Positions 32,268-42,249 are shown, numbered from the stretch's first letter. The stretch: DNA of 64,000 bases from Aureliella sp046290675 (GCA_046290675.1 JBKAHA010000007.1:124001-188000), one strand, 5' to 3'. Numbers and translations are program-made. Notes: generated by a model not told the origin, from the sequence alone.

Positions 32268-32702
32268 ATGGAGTTCATCGCGTGTCTCGCTGGTGGGATT
32301 GCTTTGATGGTATGCGGCGTGGCTCTGTTTTGGTTGCGGCCTCCCAATTGGCAGTCGGACGGTGATCTTGTAGATCAACATCGAGTCGCAATTCAGCGTT
32401 GGGCTCGCGTGCAAATTGCGGTGCGGTGGGCGAATAATGCCCTGCTGGTCGCAATCGGAGGACTTATTGCTGCTACCGCTTTTGTCCCTCATGGTAGGAC
32501 ATGGATGTTGTTCTGGAGCGGTATTCTTCTACTACTCCTGGTTTGTATTCTGTTGGCGATGATCGATGCCATGAGTTCGCTAGCTGGTTACCGGAGGGCT
32601 CTACCTGAGGCAGCACGCCGCTCATTCAGTGGCAGCCCAGATCTGGCTGCCATCGCGACTGAGTCCGTCGATTCAAATTCTTCATCTGCCAACGGCGATT
32701 GA
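32268..32702 (+). CDS. Small membrane protein of unknown function
   Basis: I place the start at ATG 32268 (144 residues); ATG 32238 is also possible, and the frame extends to 32127 without similarity to anything I know. Two membrane segments are evident: FIACLAGGIALMVCGVALFWL near the N-terminus, and a pair of hydrophobic stretches at about 50-100 (LLVAIGGLIAATAFV and MLFWSGILLLLLVCILLAMI). The C-terminus is soluble. It is divergent from nfeD, and no domain is recognised. Confidence 0.6.
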   Translation: MEFIACLAGGIALMVCGVALFWLRPPNWQSDGDLVDQHRVAIQRWARVQIAVRWANNALLVAIGGLIAATAFVPHGRTWMLFWSGILLLLLVCILLAMIDAMSSLAGYRRALPEAARRSFSGSPDLAAIATESVDSNSSSANGD

Positions 32703-33163
32703 ATTCCGAATACGGAAGTCTGCCGGTTGCCGGTTGCCGGTTACCGATTGGGCGTCGCAATGCCAGCATTGGGTGATCGACGGCCTGCTTTCCATGCTCT
32801 CAATGGCAACCTCCCTGGTGATCGCTTGAAGCGATTAAGTACCTCATCCAGATGTGAAAAGACTAGCTCTACATCGAGAGTGGGGGTATCGCAAGAATCG
32901 AGATTGGACTCATGCTTGGATGCCGAATCGGCGGCAGGGAAGTTGCCGTTCACTCGGCTTAGAGAAATAGCTAGACTCGCCGCGTTGGCAAGGATGCCAA
33001 TCCCACCCTTCTCTGACTAACGATCCGCTATTGATTGAGCGAATCTACGTTCAGATGTCGTAAACGAGCCCCCTTCGTGGGCATGTTTTTGCGGCGTCAA
33101 CATGACTGGTGAATGTGGTGGGACTCAATTGCATTGCAGCGGGACCATCCCAAGGACGGCAGA
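32703..33163. other. Intergenic region of about 460 bp
   Basis: No supported gene. It holds a 7-bp tandem repeat at 32721-32741 and the ribosome binding site AAGGA before ATG 33164. The promoter of the ABC exporter genes is expected here. Confidence 0.4.
32721..32741. repeat. Three-copy 7-bp tandem repeat
   Basis: TGCCGGT is repeated three times without change (32721-32727, 32728-32734, 32735-32741), 18 bp after the upstream stop codon. Confidence 0.75.
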
Positions 33164-34912
33164 ATGTATCGATGGTTATTGTGTTGGCGTTATCTGCGCA
33201 CACGTTACATCGCGCTCGCATCAGTGGTCAGCGTTATGCTGGGCGTGGCTACACTGATCATCGTCAACAGTGTGATGGACGGGTTTACTACGGAAATGCA
33301 AGATCGCATGCATGGGATCTTGTCTGACGTGGTTGTTGAGTGTCACGGAGCCAATGGGCTTCCGAATCCAGAAAAATTCGAAGAGCAGATCCGCCAAGTT
33401 GCAGGTGATCGGCTAGTGGGACTCACCACCGTCGTTCATGTGCCAGCAATGGTCTCCATCGATCATCGTGGTGAGACGATCACTCGGCAGATCAATCTCA
33501 TCGGTATCGACACAGATTCTTATGCTGATGTCAGCGACTTTAGCAAGTATCTCTTGCACCCCGAAAACCAAGAGAGCATCAGGTTCGCCCTACGCGAATC
33601 AGGTTACGCTCCGGACCGTCCAGACTTTCCTATGTCTGGTTGGGAGCATCGCCGTCGGACTGCACAGGCGATCAAGCGTGTTCGAGAGATGCAAGAGAAA
33701 ATCGACCAGGAACGCAAACGTAGCGAATACCTTCGTCAGGTAATGAATGAAAGAGCTGTGGCGAGCAGCCAAAGCGGCACGCCTGGTCCCAATATGTCGG
33801 TGGAAACTGACGGTTCTCTTTTAAGCCTTGACTCGGAGGGGGCGTTGGCACAAGCAGCGGACCAAGCGTCCGAGCCTTCGCATGGATTGAGCTTCCCTGC
33901 TCTACCCGATTCTGGCTCCAGTTCTGGCAGCATCAACCGCTATCAAAACGACTCGTCGGCAATTGCAGCCAGCGCATCTTCGTCCAGTTCGGGGCCGCGT
34001 TTTAACTCGGTGAATACATTGCCTGAAGATGAAGCGACTGTTTTCGATGCGGAGACAACGCAGCATTCCGGCATCGTGCTTGGCATTAGCATTGGAAGCA
34101 CTCGCTATCGCAATGCGGATGGCGAAGTCGAAGATTACTACTACAGTCGCCCAGGCGACGACGTAACGGTGACGTTCCCGTCAGCGGGCAACACACCGCG
34201 TGCGATCAATCAAAAATTCACCGTGGTTGATCTCTATGAAAGCAAGATGAGTGAGTACGACGCGACGTTTGCATTTGTGCCGCTCGAGCAACTCCAAGCC
34301 TCCCGCGGGATGGGAAAGGCCGTCAGCAGTATTCAACTGAAATTGCGTGAGGGAGCAAACTTAGATGAGGTGCGCGACGACCTTCAGGCACTTTTCCCGA
34401 TGCAGTTGGGTGTCCAAGTTAGCACTTGGCGTGACTTGCAGGGGGCATTACTTGCGGCCGTTCAAATGGAAACGACGATTCTGAACATTTTGTTGTTCTT
34501 GATTATTGCGGTCGCCGGTTTCGGAATCTTGGCGACGTTTTTCATGATCGTTGTCGAGAAGACAAAGGATGTTGGGATCTTGAAATCGCTAGGTGCGAGC
34601 GGCGCAGGCGTAGCCTCGATCTTTCTTGGTTATGGCGTTCTGTTGGGGGCTTTCGGAGCTGGTGTAGGCGCGATTGCGGGTTTGTTGTTCGTTGCCAATA
34701 TCAACTCGATCGCAGACGCATTGGAATCGGTAACAGGCCAGGAAGTTTTTGATCCAACTGTTTACTACTTCGATACGATTCCGACGATCGTGCATCCTGC
34801 AATGGTCGTCTGGGTCATTATCGGCGCGATTTGCATCGCCGTCATGGCGAGTGTTTTGCCCTCCATTCGCGCTGCGAGAATGCACCCCGTAGAGGCACTG
34901 CGATATGAGTAG
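33164..34912 (+). CDS. LolC/LolE-type ABC transporter permease (FtsX/MacB superfamily)
   Basis: The start at ATG 33164 has AAGGA upstream. The 582-residue protein has an N-terminal membrane span (IALASVVSVMLGVATLIIVNSVMDGF), a large periplasmic domain, and three C-terminal spans in an FtsX domain (ILNILLFLIIAVAGFGILATFF, KTKDVGILKSLGASG). The periplasmic part contains an acidic, Ser-rich insertion of about 120 residues (about 185-300) not usual in Lol proteins, with a coiled-coil lead-in (REMQEKIDQERKRSEYLRQV). Overlap of 8 bp with the ATPase gene shows a transporter pair. It probably extracts lipoproteins or lipids from the inner membrane. Confidence 0.88.
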   Translation: MYRWLLCWRYLRTRYIALASVVSVMLGVATLIIVNSVMDGFTTEMQDRMHGILSDVVVECHGANGLPNPEKFEEQIRQVAGDRLVGLTTVVHVPAMVSIDHRGETITRQINLIGIDTDSYADVSDFSKYLLHPENQESIRFALRESGYAPDRPDFPMSGWEHRRRTAQAIKRVREMQEKIDQERKRSEYLRQVMNERAVASSQSGTPGPNMSVETDGSLLSLDSEGALAQAADQASEPSHGLSFPALPDSGSSSGSINRYQNDSSAIAASASSSSSGPRFNSVNTLPEDEATVFDAETTQHSGIVLGISIGSTRYRNADGEVEDYYYSRPGDDVTVTFPSAGNTPRAINQKFTVVDLYESKMSEYDATFAFVPLEQLQASRGMGKAVSSIQLKLREGANLDEVRDDLQALFPMQLGVQVSTWRDLQGALLAAVQMETTILNILLFLIIAVAGFGILATFFMIVVEKTKDVGILKSLGASGAGVASIFLGYGVLLGAFGAGVGAIAGLLFVANINSIADALESVTGQEVFDPTVYYFDTIPTIVHPAMVVWVIIGAICIAVMASVLPSIRAARMHPVEALRYE

Positions 34913-35819
34913 CGTTCCCGCAAGTCTTCGTGGATCCCCGGCTGGCGATGCCATTGAAGTAAAGCAAGCCGGTTCAGGCAAAGCTAGTGATTCCAATACC
35001 GTCCGAGGCACCAATTCCAAGTGGGAGCAAGCCGTGGCAACAGGTGAGATCAAGCCTCGTCGTCGAGAAGTAGTGACCCCCGTTACGAGTCTTGAGGAGC
35101 CGGCGAAACCGCCGCTGCGACTCGTGGACAACTGCATCCTGCAAGCGAAGCAGTTACATAAGACCTACCGCAAAGATAACCATGCTGTCCCTGTATTGAA
35201 CGGATGCGACTTTCACGCGAATGCAGGAAAGATGACCGCCATTTTGGGGCAAAGCGGTTCCGGCAAAAGCACGCTGCTGCACTTGCTGGGGACGCTCGAT
35301 GCGCCGGACGAGGGAGAGATCTTTTTTGACGGCGAACGGATCGATAATCTCTCACGTCGGGAACGTGACCGTTTCCGGAACGCCAAGCTCGGAATGATTT
35401 TCCAGTTCTACCATTTGTTGCCAGAGATTACGGCGTTTCAAAACGTGTTGCTTCCGATGATGATTCGACAAGGCGTGTGGGCCTATTTGAAAGATCGGCG
35501 AGCGATTCAGGAGAAAGCGAAAGAACTGCTTGTCCGCGTTGGGCTGGAGCATCGCCTGCATCACAAGCCAAGGGAACTCTCTGGTGGAGAAATGCAACGA
35601 GCCGCCATCGCACGTGCGCTGGTTGCCGAGCCGGAGCTACTGCTGGCAGATGAGCCAACGGGTAATCTTGATCGCAAAACGGGAATTCAGATTTTGGATT
35701 TGCTTCGTGAGCTGAATGATGAGACTGGTCTGACAATCGTGATGGTGACTCACGATGAGCGGATCGCCAACGATTGCGATGCGACAATTCGCCTGGCCGA
35801 TGGACGAATCGAGTCGTAG
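34905..35819 (+). CDS. LolD/MacB-type ABC transporter ATP-binding protein
   Basis: This is the ATPase partner of the preceding permease (genes overlap by 8 bp). Walker A is GQSGSGKST with Lys121, the Q-loop is FQFYHLLPEITAFQN, the signature is LSGGEMQRAAIARAL, Walker B is LLLADEPTGNLD, and the switch His is in VTHDE. LLPEITAFQNV is characteristic of the LolD/MacB group. An N-terminal extension of about 75 low-complexity residues precedes the conserved domain (ILQAKQLHKTYRK), unusual for LolD; a later start cannot be excluded. It is likely to power release of lipoproteins to the outer membrane. Confidence 0.9.
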   Translation: MSSVPASLRGSPAGDAIEVKQAGSGKASDSNTVRGTNSKWEQAVATGEIKPRRREVVTPVTSLEEPAKPPLRLVDNCILQAKQLHKTYRKDNHAVPVLNGCDFHANAGKMTAILGQSGSGKSTLLHLLGTLDAPDEGEIFFDGERIDNLSRRERDRFRNAKLGMIFQFYHLLPEITAFQNVLLPMMIRQGVWAYLKDRRAIQEKAKELLVRVGLEHRLHHKPRELSGGEMQRAAIARALVAEPELLLADEPTGNLDRKTGIQILDLLRELNDETGLTIVMVTHDERIANDCDATIRLADGRIES

Positions 35820-36349
35820 ATGTGCTGAATGGCACAGATTTGGAACCTCGCCTGTAATTCGTCCGTGCTGGCATGGACGGCATGAGCGAAAGTGTGCGTA
35901 GTGGCGCAATCGTCTGGCGCAATCGTCTGGCGTAGTGCGGCCAATGAATTCCGGCTCTGAAAAACACTTTATTGGCCACTCTTCTCGAGCCGTATATAAT
36001 GTTCGTGTCCGAACGTTTTCCTGCCCTTGAACCGCGCAACAAGACCTTCGTTGATGAGATGCCAACGCATACCCTAATTGGGGTAGCGCGGTGCCGCCGC
36101 AACGAAGACGCGTGCGTTCCATCGGACCCCCGCCTTCAGTCCTGACAGAGATGAGAGTTTCGTGACAACATGCTCAGTGTTGCCGGAGCCGAAGTCTTGC
36201 CAGGATACCCCACGCTTACGGTACGCATGTTGAAGCCATGTAAGTATTCGTTTCGTAGAATGGGTTGCCAGCCCTGGATCCGTTTTCGATCTGGTCCATA
36301 TGGGAATAACGAAGTGTTTTCCGTTTCCAAAGAGAAAGAAACAAGCCTT
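35820..36349. other. Intergenic region of about 530 bp
   Basis: I place no gene here, although the next frame is open from 36170. A 13-bp tandem duplication lies at 35902-35927. The promoter of the DUF1592-DUF1552 pair is expected. Confidence 0.4.
35902..35927. repeat. 13-bp perfect tandem duplication
   Basis: TGGCGCAATCGTC occurs twice in direct succession, followed by a partial third copy (TGGCG). Confidence 0.75.
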
Positions 36350-38716
36350 ATGCGCTCAGGCCGACTCATGGAACCCGTGGTGCTCATGTTCCTGGCAATT
36401 CTCGTTGGGAACGCCGGTCAACAGCATGTCTTTGGGCAAGACGAAGGCAAGCCGACTTTGGAAGAGCTACGAGAGCGTGGCAAGACGATCTACCTTGAGA
36501 GCTGCGCAGATTGCCACGGGGAGAAGGGTGAAGGAGTTGAAGGTGCTTATGAAATGGCTTTGGTCGGTGACGATTCGATAGGCCAGTTGGCGCACGTTAT
36601 TAGCAGAACGATGCCTGAAGGCAGCCCAGAAGATTGCGTTGGAGCAGATGCGCAAGCCGTGTCCGAGTATGTGCATTTTAGTTTCTATAGCGAAGCGGCT
36701 CAGATTCGAAATCGTCCTCCAAGAGTCAGTCTTGCTCGACTAACAGCGAATCAACTTCGCCAGAGTCTAGCCGACGTTTACGCAAGCTTTCATGGACTTC
36801 CTGCAACCACGATGGAGCATGGAGTTAAGGGGGCATACTACTCCGACGACGATATGCGATCCAAGAATAAGAAGCTGGAACGCGTGGAACGAGTTCTGGA
36901 TTTTGACTTTGGTCGAGAGAGCCCTGTGGAAGAATTGAAACCCGAGGAGTTCGGGGTCCGCTGGGAAGGAGGACTTTACGTCGAGGAATCCGGTGCATAC
37001 GAAATCGTCGTTCGCAGCACTTGCTCCTTCGTAATGAGTTTTGGCCATTCGGGACGAGAGCTGATCAACAACCATGTTCAGTCTGGTGATAAGACTGAAT
37101 TTCGTGTGCCGCTGATGCTGACTGCGGGGCGCGTGTATCCATTCAATATTTCGTTCCGGCAGCGGAAACGAAAGACAGAGATCCCACCAGCTTCGTTTTC
37201 ATTCAATTGGGTTACCCCAAGTGGCGAAGAGCAGGTCGTCCCAAATAAGAATCTGCTAAGCGGATGGGCGCCGCCTGCATACGCGCTTCAAGCTAAGTTG
37301 CCACCTGATGATCGCAGTTACGGTTACGAACGCGGTATCGCGGTCAATCGCGACTGGGATGAGTCGACCACTGCGGCGGCACTGGAGATTTCCGGAGTCC
37401 TCTACCGTGAGCTGTATCCAGATTTTGCTCGGCGAAACAAAAAGAAATATCCGGAAAATCGCGGAGTGTTGCGGGCATTTGCCAAGCAATTTGTTAGCAC
37501 CGCATTGCACGGGAGACTCGCGGAAGATGAGTTGATGGCTTTGATTGATCGCCAGCTGGCGAAGGAAGCCGACGACGCTGAAGCGCTGAAACGAATCTGC
37601 TTGGTCGCCCTCAAATCCCCCGCTTTTCTCTATCCGTTAGCTGATGCGGATCAATCGGAGTCGCAGCGGATCGCGAATCGTCTGTCTTTGGTGTTGTTTG
37701 ATTCGCTGCCGGCCGACGATTGGATTCGTAAAGCTGCCGAAAAGGATGAATTCAAGGATGCAGCGACAGTACGAGCGTATGCGGAAAAGTACGTGAACGA
37801 TTTCCGTGTGCGTGCGAAGACTCGCGAGTTTTTGCACAGCTGGCTCAATCTAGATCATCTATCTGACTTGGCGAAAAGCGAAGAGCTGTACCCGGAATTT
37901 GACGAAGCATTGGCCAACGATCTCCGGAGTTCGCTCGATCGGTTCCTGGATTCAGTTGTTTGGTCGGACGAAAGTGATTTTCGCGACTTTTTTCAAGCTA
38001 ACGAATCCTTCACCACTTCGCGGATAGGAGAATATTACGGTGGTGTTTGGGAGCCAGCCGAGCCGTCTAACGAGTTGGTGAGGACAGCGAAGTCGGATGA
38101 GCTCCACGGGCTTTTGAATCATCCGCTCATGATGAGCGGACTCGCTTATCACGATACGACGTCGCCGATTCACCGGGGCGTTTTCCTGATGCGTTATCTT
38201 CTTGGGCGTACCATTCGGCCGCCTGCAGACGCCTTCTCGCCATTGAGCCCTGATCTGCATCCAGATCTGACGACCCGTGAAAGGGTGGATCTTCAGACGA
38301 GCCCCGAGAGTTGCCAAGCTTGCCATTCAAAAATCAATGGGTTGGGTTTTGTCCTCGAAAACTACGATGCGGTCGGGAAAATCCGAGAAATGGAGCGGGG
38401 AAAAGCAGTCGATACCACTGGCCAGTATGTATCGCGGGCCGGAGACCTAGTAAAATTTGACGGTATCGGTGATTTGGCTGACTATCTGGCCAATAGCGAA
38501 GATAGCAGGCGAGCCTTTGTTTCACGGGCGTTCCAGCACTTTGTGAAGCAACCCCCGGCTGCGTTTGGTGCCGATACATTAGATAATTTGACACGCCAAT
38601 TTTCCGATAATGGTTGTAACATAACGAAGTTGTTGGTGGAGATTTCCCTCGTTGCCGTGGGGCCTTCCACTGAAGAACAGGCGGTGAATCACGAACAGCT
38701 GACTAGCGTTGACTAG
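36350..38716 (+). CDS. DUF1592-family secreted cytochrome-c-like protein
   Basis: I take ATG 36350 as start because a signal segment follows at once (MEPVVLMFLAILVGNAGQ). The 788-residue product has a c-type heme motif CADCH (Cys52, Cys55, His56). A PA14-like carbohydrate-binding region lies at about 200-310 (FGVRWEGGLYVEESGAYEIVV). The DUF1592/DUF1588/DUF1585 series follows, with LHSWLNLDHL, HRGVFLMRYLLGRTIRPP, a second CQACH motif and LGFVLENYDAVGK. These large proteins are abundant in planctomycetes, paired with DUF1552 proteins, and thought to work on polymers in the periplasm. The following gene is that partner, at 144 bp. Confidence 0.9.
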   Translation: MRSGRLMEPVVLMFLAILVGNAGQQHVFGQDEGKPTLEELRERGKTIYLESCADCHGEKGEGVEGAYEMALVGDDSIGQLAHVISRTMPEGSPEDCVGADAQAVSEYVHFSFYSEAAQIRNRPPRVSLARLTANQLRQSLADVYASFHGLPATTMEHGVKGAYYSDDDMRSKNKKLERVERVLDFDFGRESPVEELKPEEFGVRWEGGLYVEESGAYEIVVRSTCSFVMSFGHSGRELINNHVQSGDKTEFRVPLMLTAGRVYPFNISFRQRKRKTEIPPASFSFNWVTPSGEEQVVPNKNLLSGWAPPAYALQAKLPPDDRSYGYERGIAVNRDWDESTTAAALEISGVLYRELYPDFARRNKKKYPENRGVLRAFAKQFVSTALHGRLAEDELMALIDRQLAKEADDAEALKRICLVALKSPAFLYPLADADQSESQRIANRLSLVLFDSLPADDWIRKAAEKDEFKDAATVRAYAEKYVNDFRVRAKTREFLHSWLNLDHLSDLAKSEELYPEFDEALANDLRSSLDRFLDSVVWSDESDFRDFFQANESFTTSRIGEYYGGVWEPAEPSNELVRTAKSDELHGLLNHPLMMSGLAYHDTTSPIHRGVFLMRYLLGRTIRPPADAFSPLSPDLHPDLTTRERVDLQTSPESCQACHSKINGLGFVLENYDAVGKIREMERGKAVDTTGQYVSRAGDLVKFDGIGDLADYLANSEDSRRAFVSRAFQHFVKQPPAAFGADTLDNLTRQFSDNGCNITKLLVEISLVAVGPSTEEQAVNHEQLTSVD

Positions 38717-38860
38717 TTGCGGTTCGAAGCCGAAGTCGCCGGCATCGAACTTCGGTCGATCGTTTTGTCATCGAGACTTTGCCGGCAGATCATATCCCAC
38801 CTAAATCGCATTCATCCTCAGAATGCACCGACTTGGCAACAAATGCCAATGGAGATCATC

Positions 38861-40219
38861 ATGCAACGCGAGAACACTCTTTTAGGTCGTCGAAGGTTTC
38901 TCAAATCGATGGGGGTTGGGGCTGCAGCCCTGCCTCTATTGACGAACCTGCCCAGCATTGCCCATGGAGCTGCTTCGGCGCGGAAGCAACGTTTGGTGTT
39001 CGTCTTTTCTCCGAACGGTGTTATTCCAAAACACTTCTGGCCTGACCAAAAGGGCAGCGACTTTGAGTTGAAACGAATCCTGCAGCCATTGCAGGATCTC
39101 AAGTCGCAAGTCATCACCATGCATGGTATCTGCAACCGCATTAAAGGGGATGGCGACGGCCACATGCGCGGGATCGGATGTTTGCTGACTGGCATCGAGC
39201 TATTCCCCGGCGACATTCAAGGTGGATCAGATACGCCAGCGGGTTGGTCGATGGGGATTTCGGTCGATCAGTACTTGAAGAACCGATTACAGCAAGACCC
39301 CGCAACTCAGACGCGGTTCGGTTCACTCGAAATGGGTGTCATGGTGCCGGAGCGTGCCGATACTTGGACGCGGATGTCCTATGCTGGGCCAAATCAGCCT
39401 GTCGCTCCGATCGATAATCCTTATCAGATGTTCGACAAGCTCTACGGTCAGACCAAAAATCGGGCCATGCTGGCGAGCGTTTTGGATGAATTGAAAGAGG
39501 ATTTCAATCGCGTTGGTCGAGTTGTCAGTAGCGAAGATCGTCGAATGCTAGACGATCACATGACGATGGTTCGCGAGCTCGAGCAGGAGCTGCAAACCGA
39601 GATGAAACTGACTTCGGTCGCCGCCGCAGAGGAGCCGGGTGATGTTGGGCATGCCACACCTGAACTGCCTCCCAACATCCGCGAGGAAAACGATAACATG
39701 CCACTGATTACCCGCATGCAGATGGACATGCTCGTAAACAGCTTCCAAGCCGATTTCGCCCGCATTGCGACGTTCCAGATAACCAATAGTGTTGGTCAGC
39801 CGCGGATGCGGTGGTTGGGCATCGACGAAGGACATCACCAGCTTTCGCACGAGCCAGACAGCAATGAAGATTCTTACGAGAAGCTGATCCGCATCAATAC
39901 TTGGTACTGCGAGCAAGTCGCCTATCTTGCCAAACGGTTGGATTCGATCCCTGAGCCCGGTGGTGAGGGGTCGATGTTAGACAATACGACCATTGTCTGG
40001 ACCAATGAGTTGGGTAAGGGGAATTCGCATACAAGAAACAATATCCCATTCGTGATGGTGGGCGGTGGCCTTGGTTTTAAGACTGGGCAGGCAATGGATT
40101 TCGGGGCGGTCTCCCATAACCGCCTATTGATGAGCTTCTGTGAGGCGATGGGCCATGGAACTCCGTCATTTGGAAATCCAGATTTCTGTGGCGACGGAGC
40201 ACTCACTGGCTTGTCGTAG
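38861..40219 (+). CDS. DUF1552-family protein with Tat signal
   Basis: The start at ATG 38861 has GGAG about 7 bases upstream and yields a Tat signal (GRRRFLKSMGVGAAALPLL). The longer frame from 38717 lacks family features. The 452-residue protein shows the DUF1552 pattern: RLVFVFSPNGVIPKHFWP, DGHMRGIGCLLTG, GWSMGISVDQYL, the acidic helical middle, and IVWTNELGKGNSHTRNNIPFVMVGGG near the end. It is alkaline-phosphatase-like in outline and exported folded, suggesting a cofactor or metal. Encoded directly after its usual DUF1592 partner. Biochemical role unknown. Confidence 0.9.
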   Translation: MQRENTLLGRRRFLKSMGVGAAALPLLTNLPSIAHGAASARKQRLVFVFSPNGVIPKHFWPDQKGSDFELKRILQPLQDLKSQVITMHGICNRIKGDGDGHMRGIGCLLTGIELFPGDIQGGSDTPAGWSMGISVDQYLKNRLQQDPATQTRFGSLEMGVMVPERADTWTRMSYAGPNQPVAPIDNPYQMFDKLYGQTKNRAMLASVLDELKEDFNRVGRVVSSEDRRMLDDHMTMVRELEQELQTEMKLTSVAAAEEPGDVGHATPELPPNIREENDNMPLITRMQMDMLVNSFQADFARIATFQITNSVGQPRMRWLGIDEGHHQLSHEPDSNEDSYEKLIRINTWYCEQVAYLAKRLDSIPEPGGEGSMLDNTTIVWTNELGKGNSHTRNNIPFVMVGGGLGFKTGQAMDFGAVSHNRLLMSFCEAMGHGTPSFGNPDFCGDGALTGLS

Positions 40220-40519
40220 TCACGCCCGATTGACGAGTGGGGAGTTCAACGACTGATTCCTTCTCGATAGCGGCGACTTGAGGAGTGATTTGGCCCGGCA
40301 ACAACTACGCAGGCCTTCAGCTAGGACGAGCAACAAAAAGTCGTTTACGTTCGTCTCGGTCATGCAGGGATGTTGCTAGATTCAGGCAAAAGAGCTAATC
40401 TTTTGCCGAAGTGGCTTATTTGCCTTGATCCCGATTGTCATTTTTGGTGACTGGTCGGGGGGAGGATGTTTCTTTCACGCGCATTCTTTATCGCGTGATT
40501 TGCTGAGAGGAGTTCAGCC
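40220..40519. other. Intergenic region of 300 bp
   Basis: No gene or strong structure seen. The segment ends in a good ribosome binding site (GAGAGGAG) for the GTG start at 40520. Confidence 0.4.
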
Positions 40520-41269
40520 GTGTACGTTGCCGTTTCGACGGATTGCTTTCCCGACCAGTTGATGCCCGATGTAGTCGATTCATTCATCGACCTCGAGTTT
40601 ACGACCGTCGAGATAGCGTTGCGCGAAGATGGGACAGTGCTTAGCCCTAGCCGCATTGACGCGATGCAAGAGAAGGCAGCACATCTCGCAGTGCGGAGCC
40701 ACCGCCTGGACGTTTGCAGCTACGACGTCCACATCGAAGCGGAAGGTGATGCGTATTTCGAACAATTTGAGGCGATTTGCCGACTTGGGAAGGCAACCAA
40801 AGTTGTCACCCTAACGGTTCCTTCAGGCGAGTTGGGAACACCTTTCAACGAAGAAGTCGAACGGCTTCAGCGGCTGGTAGACTGCGCCGACACCGAGGGT
40901 GTCCGAGTCGCAATGAAATCCCAGATCGGACGGCTTAGTGAAGACCCAGATACGGTCAAAGTACTTTGTGACAATGTGAAAGGACTTGGGCTGACATTGG
41001 ATCCGAGTCACTACTTCTGCGGCAAATATGCGAACAAGAACCTAGATAAGATCATGGAGTTTGTATTCCATGTTCATCTCCGCGACTCGAAGCCAGACCA
41101 GCTCCAAGTGCGTGTCGGCCAAGGCGAAATCGACTATGCCAAAGTGGTGAGTCAGCTTCGTCGGGTTGGATACAACCAAGCGTTGAGTGTCCAGATGGCA
41201 CCAATGCCTGAATTCGAGCAACGCGGCGAGCTTCGCAAACTGCGACTATTGCTGGAAACGCTACTTTAG
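40520..41269 (+). CDS. Sugar phosphate isomerase/epimerase-like TIM-barrel protein
   Basis: The start is GTG 40520, supported by AGGAG about 8 bases upstream. The 249-residue product has the xylose-isomerase-like/AP endonuclease 2 fold: STDCFPDQ at strand 1, FTTVEIALR at strand 2, VVTLTVPSG, then metal-site segments GLTLDPSHYFCG and FVFHVHLRDSKPDQLQVRVGQGEID, a common arrangement of Asp, His and Glu ligands. Family members act on inositol, hydroxypyruvate and rare sugars, so the substrate is open. It stands alone between the DUF1552 gene and the HAMP-like gene. Confidence 0.8.
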   Translation: MYVAVSTDCFPDQLMPDVVDSFIDLEFTTVEIALREDGTVLSPSRIDAMQEKAAHLAVRSHRLDVCSYDVHIEAEGDAYFEQFEAICRLGKATKVVTLTVPSGELGTPFNEEVERLQRLVDCADTEGVRVAMKSQIGRLSEDPDTVKVLCDNVKGLGLTLDPSHYFCGKYANKNLDKIMEFVFHVHLRDSKPDQLQVRVGQGEIDYAKVVSQLRRVGYNQALSVQMAPMPEFEQRGELRKLRLLLETLL

Positions 41270-41653
41270 GCGATCGGCTTTTTTCCGCATCTAAACCGCA
41301 CGGACCCTGGACTCGCAAAGCCATTCTGTTGCGACTTCATCGCGATGTCCGTTCGTCTTGCTCACCAAAGGCCCGCACCTACCGTGGCTCGCTTTTGATG
41401 AGGCACATCACCGTGATGCCTGCTTTGTTGCCGGGCGGAAATTCAAATCTTGCGGACCTGCATCCGCCGGCAAAATCGGATTAATCCGAAAGGTTGGCAA
41501 CTCGCCGGCAACAAATCCTCGATGCGGCACTTGCGACTGCGCGTGCATGTAGGAAACGAACTACGGTTCAATGCCTTGATCTTGGGAGCTCCGTTAGTTC
41601 ACGGGAAGCGAGATCCATGGCGGCAACACATTGGACTACGTAGAGGTTGAGCA
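41270..41653. other. Intergenic region of about 384 bp with inverted repeats
   Basis: No supported gene. An imperfect inverted repeat pairs 41428-41439 with 41463-41473 (one bulge). A perfect 14-bp palindrome TCGGATTAATCCGA lies at 41476-41489. The palindrome could be a regulator site for the gene at 41654. Confidence 0.45.
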
Positions 41654-42130
41654 ATGTCTCATACACGCGGCAAAATATTCATTGATCGAACCGTTCAAGG
41701 CGCGTTGGCCAAGCGGATTTTCGCACACTGGTGCATTTTCTTCGGGCTATCCCTGCTGAGTCTCTTTGCGATCGAGTACTTCGTCGGTGATCCAAAATTG
41801 ACCTTTGGTGGCAAGCTGTCTTTGATCTGGGAGAAGTATGCCTTTTTCATCTTGCTAATGATCACCATTGTCCCTTCTTTCATCTATGACTCGATCAAGC
41901 TCAGCAATCGCTTCGCCGGGCCTATGGTGCGTTTGCGAGATTCGATTAAGCGAATCGCGGATGGAGGAGAAGTCAGCGAACTGAGTTTTCGAGACGGCGA
42001 CTTCTGGCAGGACGTATCCGTGGAATTCAACAGAATGAATGACCGCATCAGTGAGACGCGTCAAGAAAAGGGGCGGCGTGGCGCAAATACGGAGCAGGAA
42101 TCCGCTGAACTTGTCGAAACCGTTGTCTAG
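41654..42130 (+). CDS. Membrane protein with HAMP-like linker, no kinase domain
   Basis: This 158-residue protein has two membrane spans (HWCIFFGLSLLSLFAIEYFVG and YAFFILLMITIVPSFIYDSIK), then a HAMP-like linker (LSNRFAGPMVRLRDSIKRIADGGEVSEL) and a helical end. Kinase or cyclase domains are absent and the protein ends naturally. It may pass signals to a separate partner or regulate assembly of the envelope. GTAGAGGTTGAGCA precedes the start. It is the first of four same-strand genes with the TadE/TadG group; co-expression is possible but the gaps of over 100 bp leave that open. Confidence 0.75.
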   Translation: MSHTRGKIFIDRTVQGALAKRIFAHWCIFFGLSLLSLFAIEYFVGDPKLTFGGKLSLIWEKYAFFILLMITIVPSFIYDSIKLSNRFAGPMVRLRDSIKRIADGGEVSELSFRDGDFWQDVSVEFNRMNDRISETRQEKGRRGANTEQESAELVETVV

Positions 42131-42249
42131 GAAGCCCATAGGCATTCGACCGCTAGCGATCGAATGCGTCCGCGCGTCGTCACGACACGATTGTTGCCCA
42201 CCCGCCTCCTATGGTTCTTGCTCCACGAAAATGATTCCGGAATCTGGAA

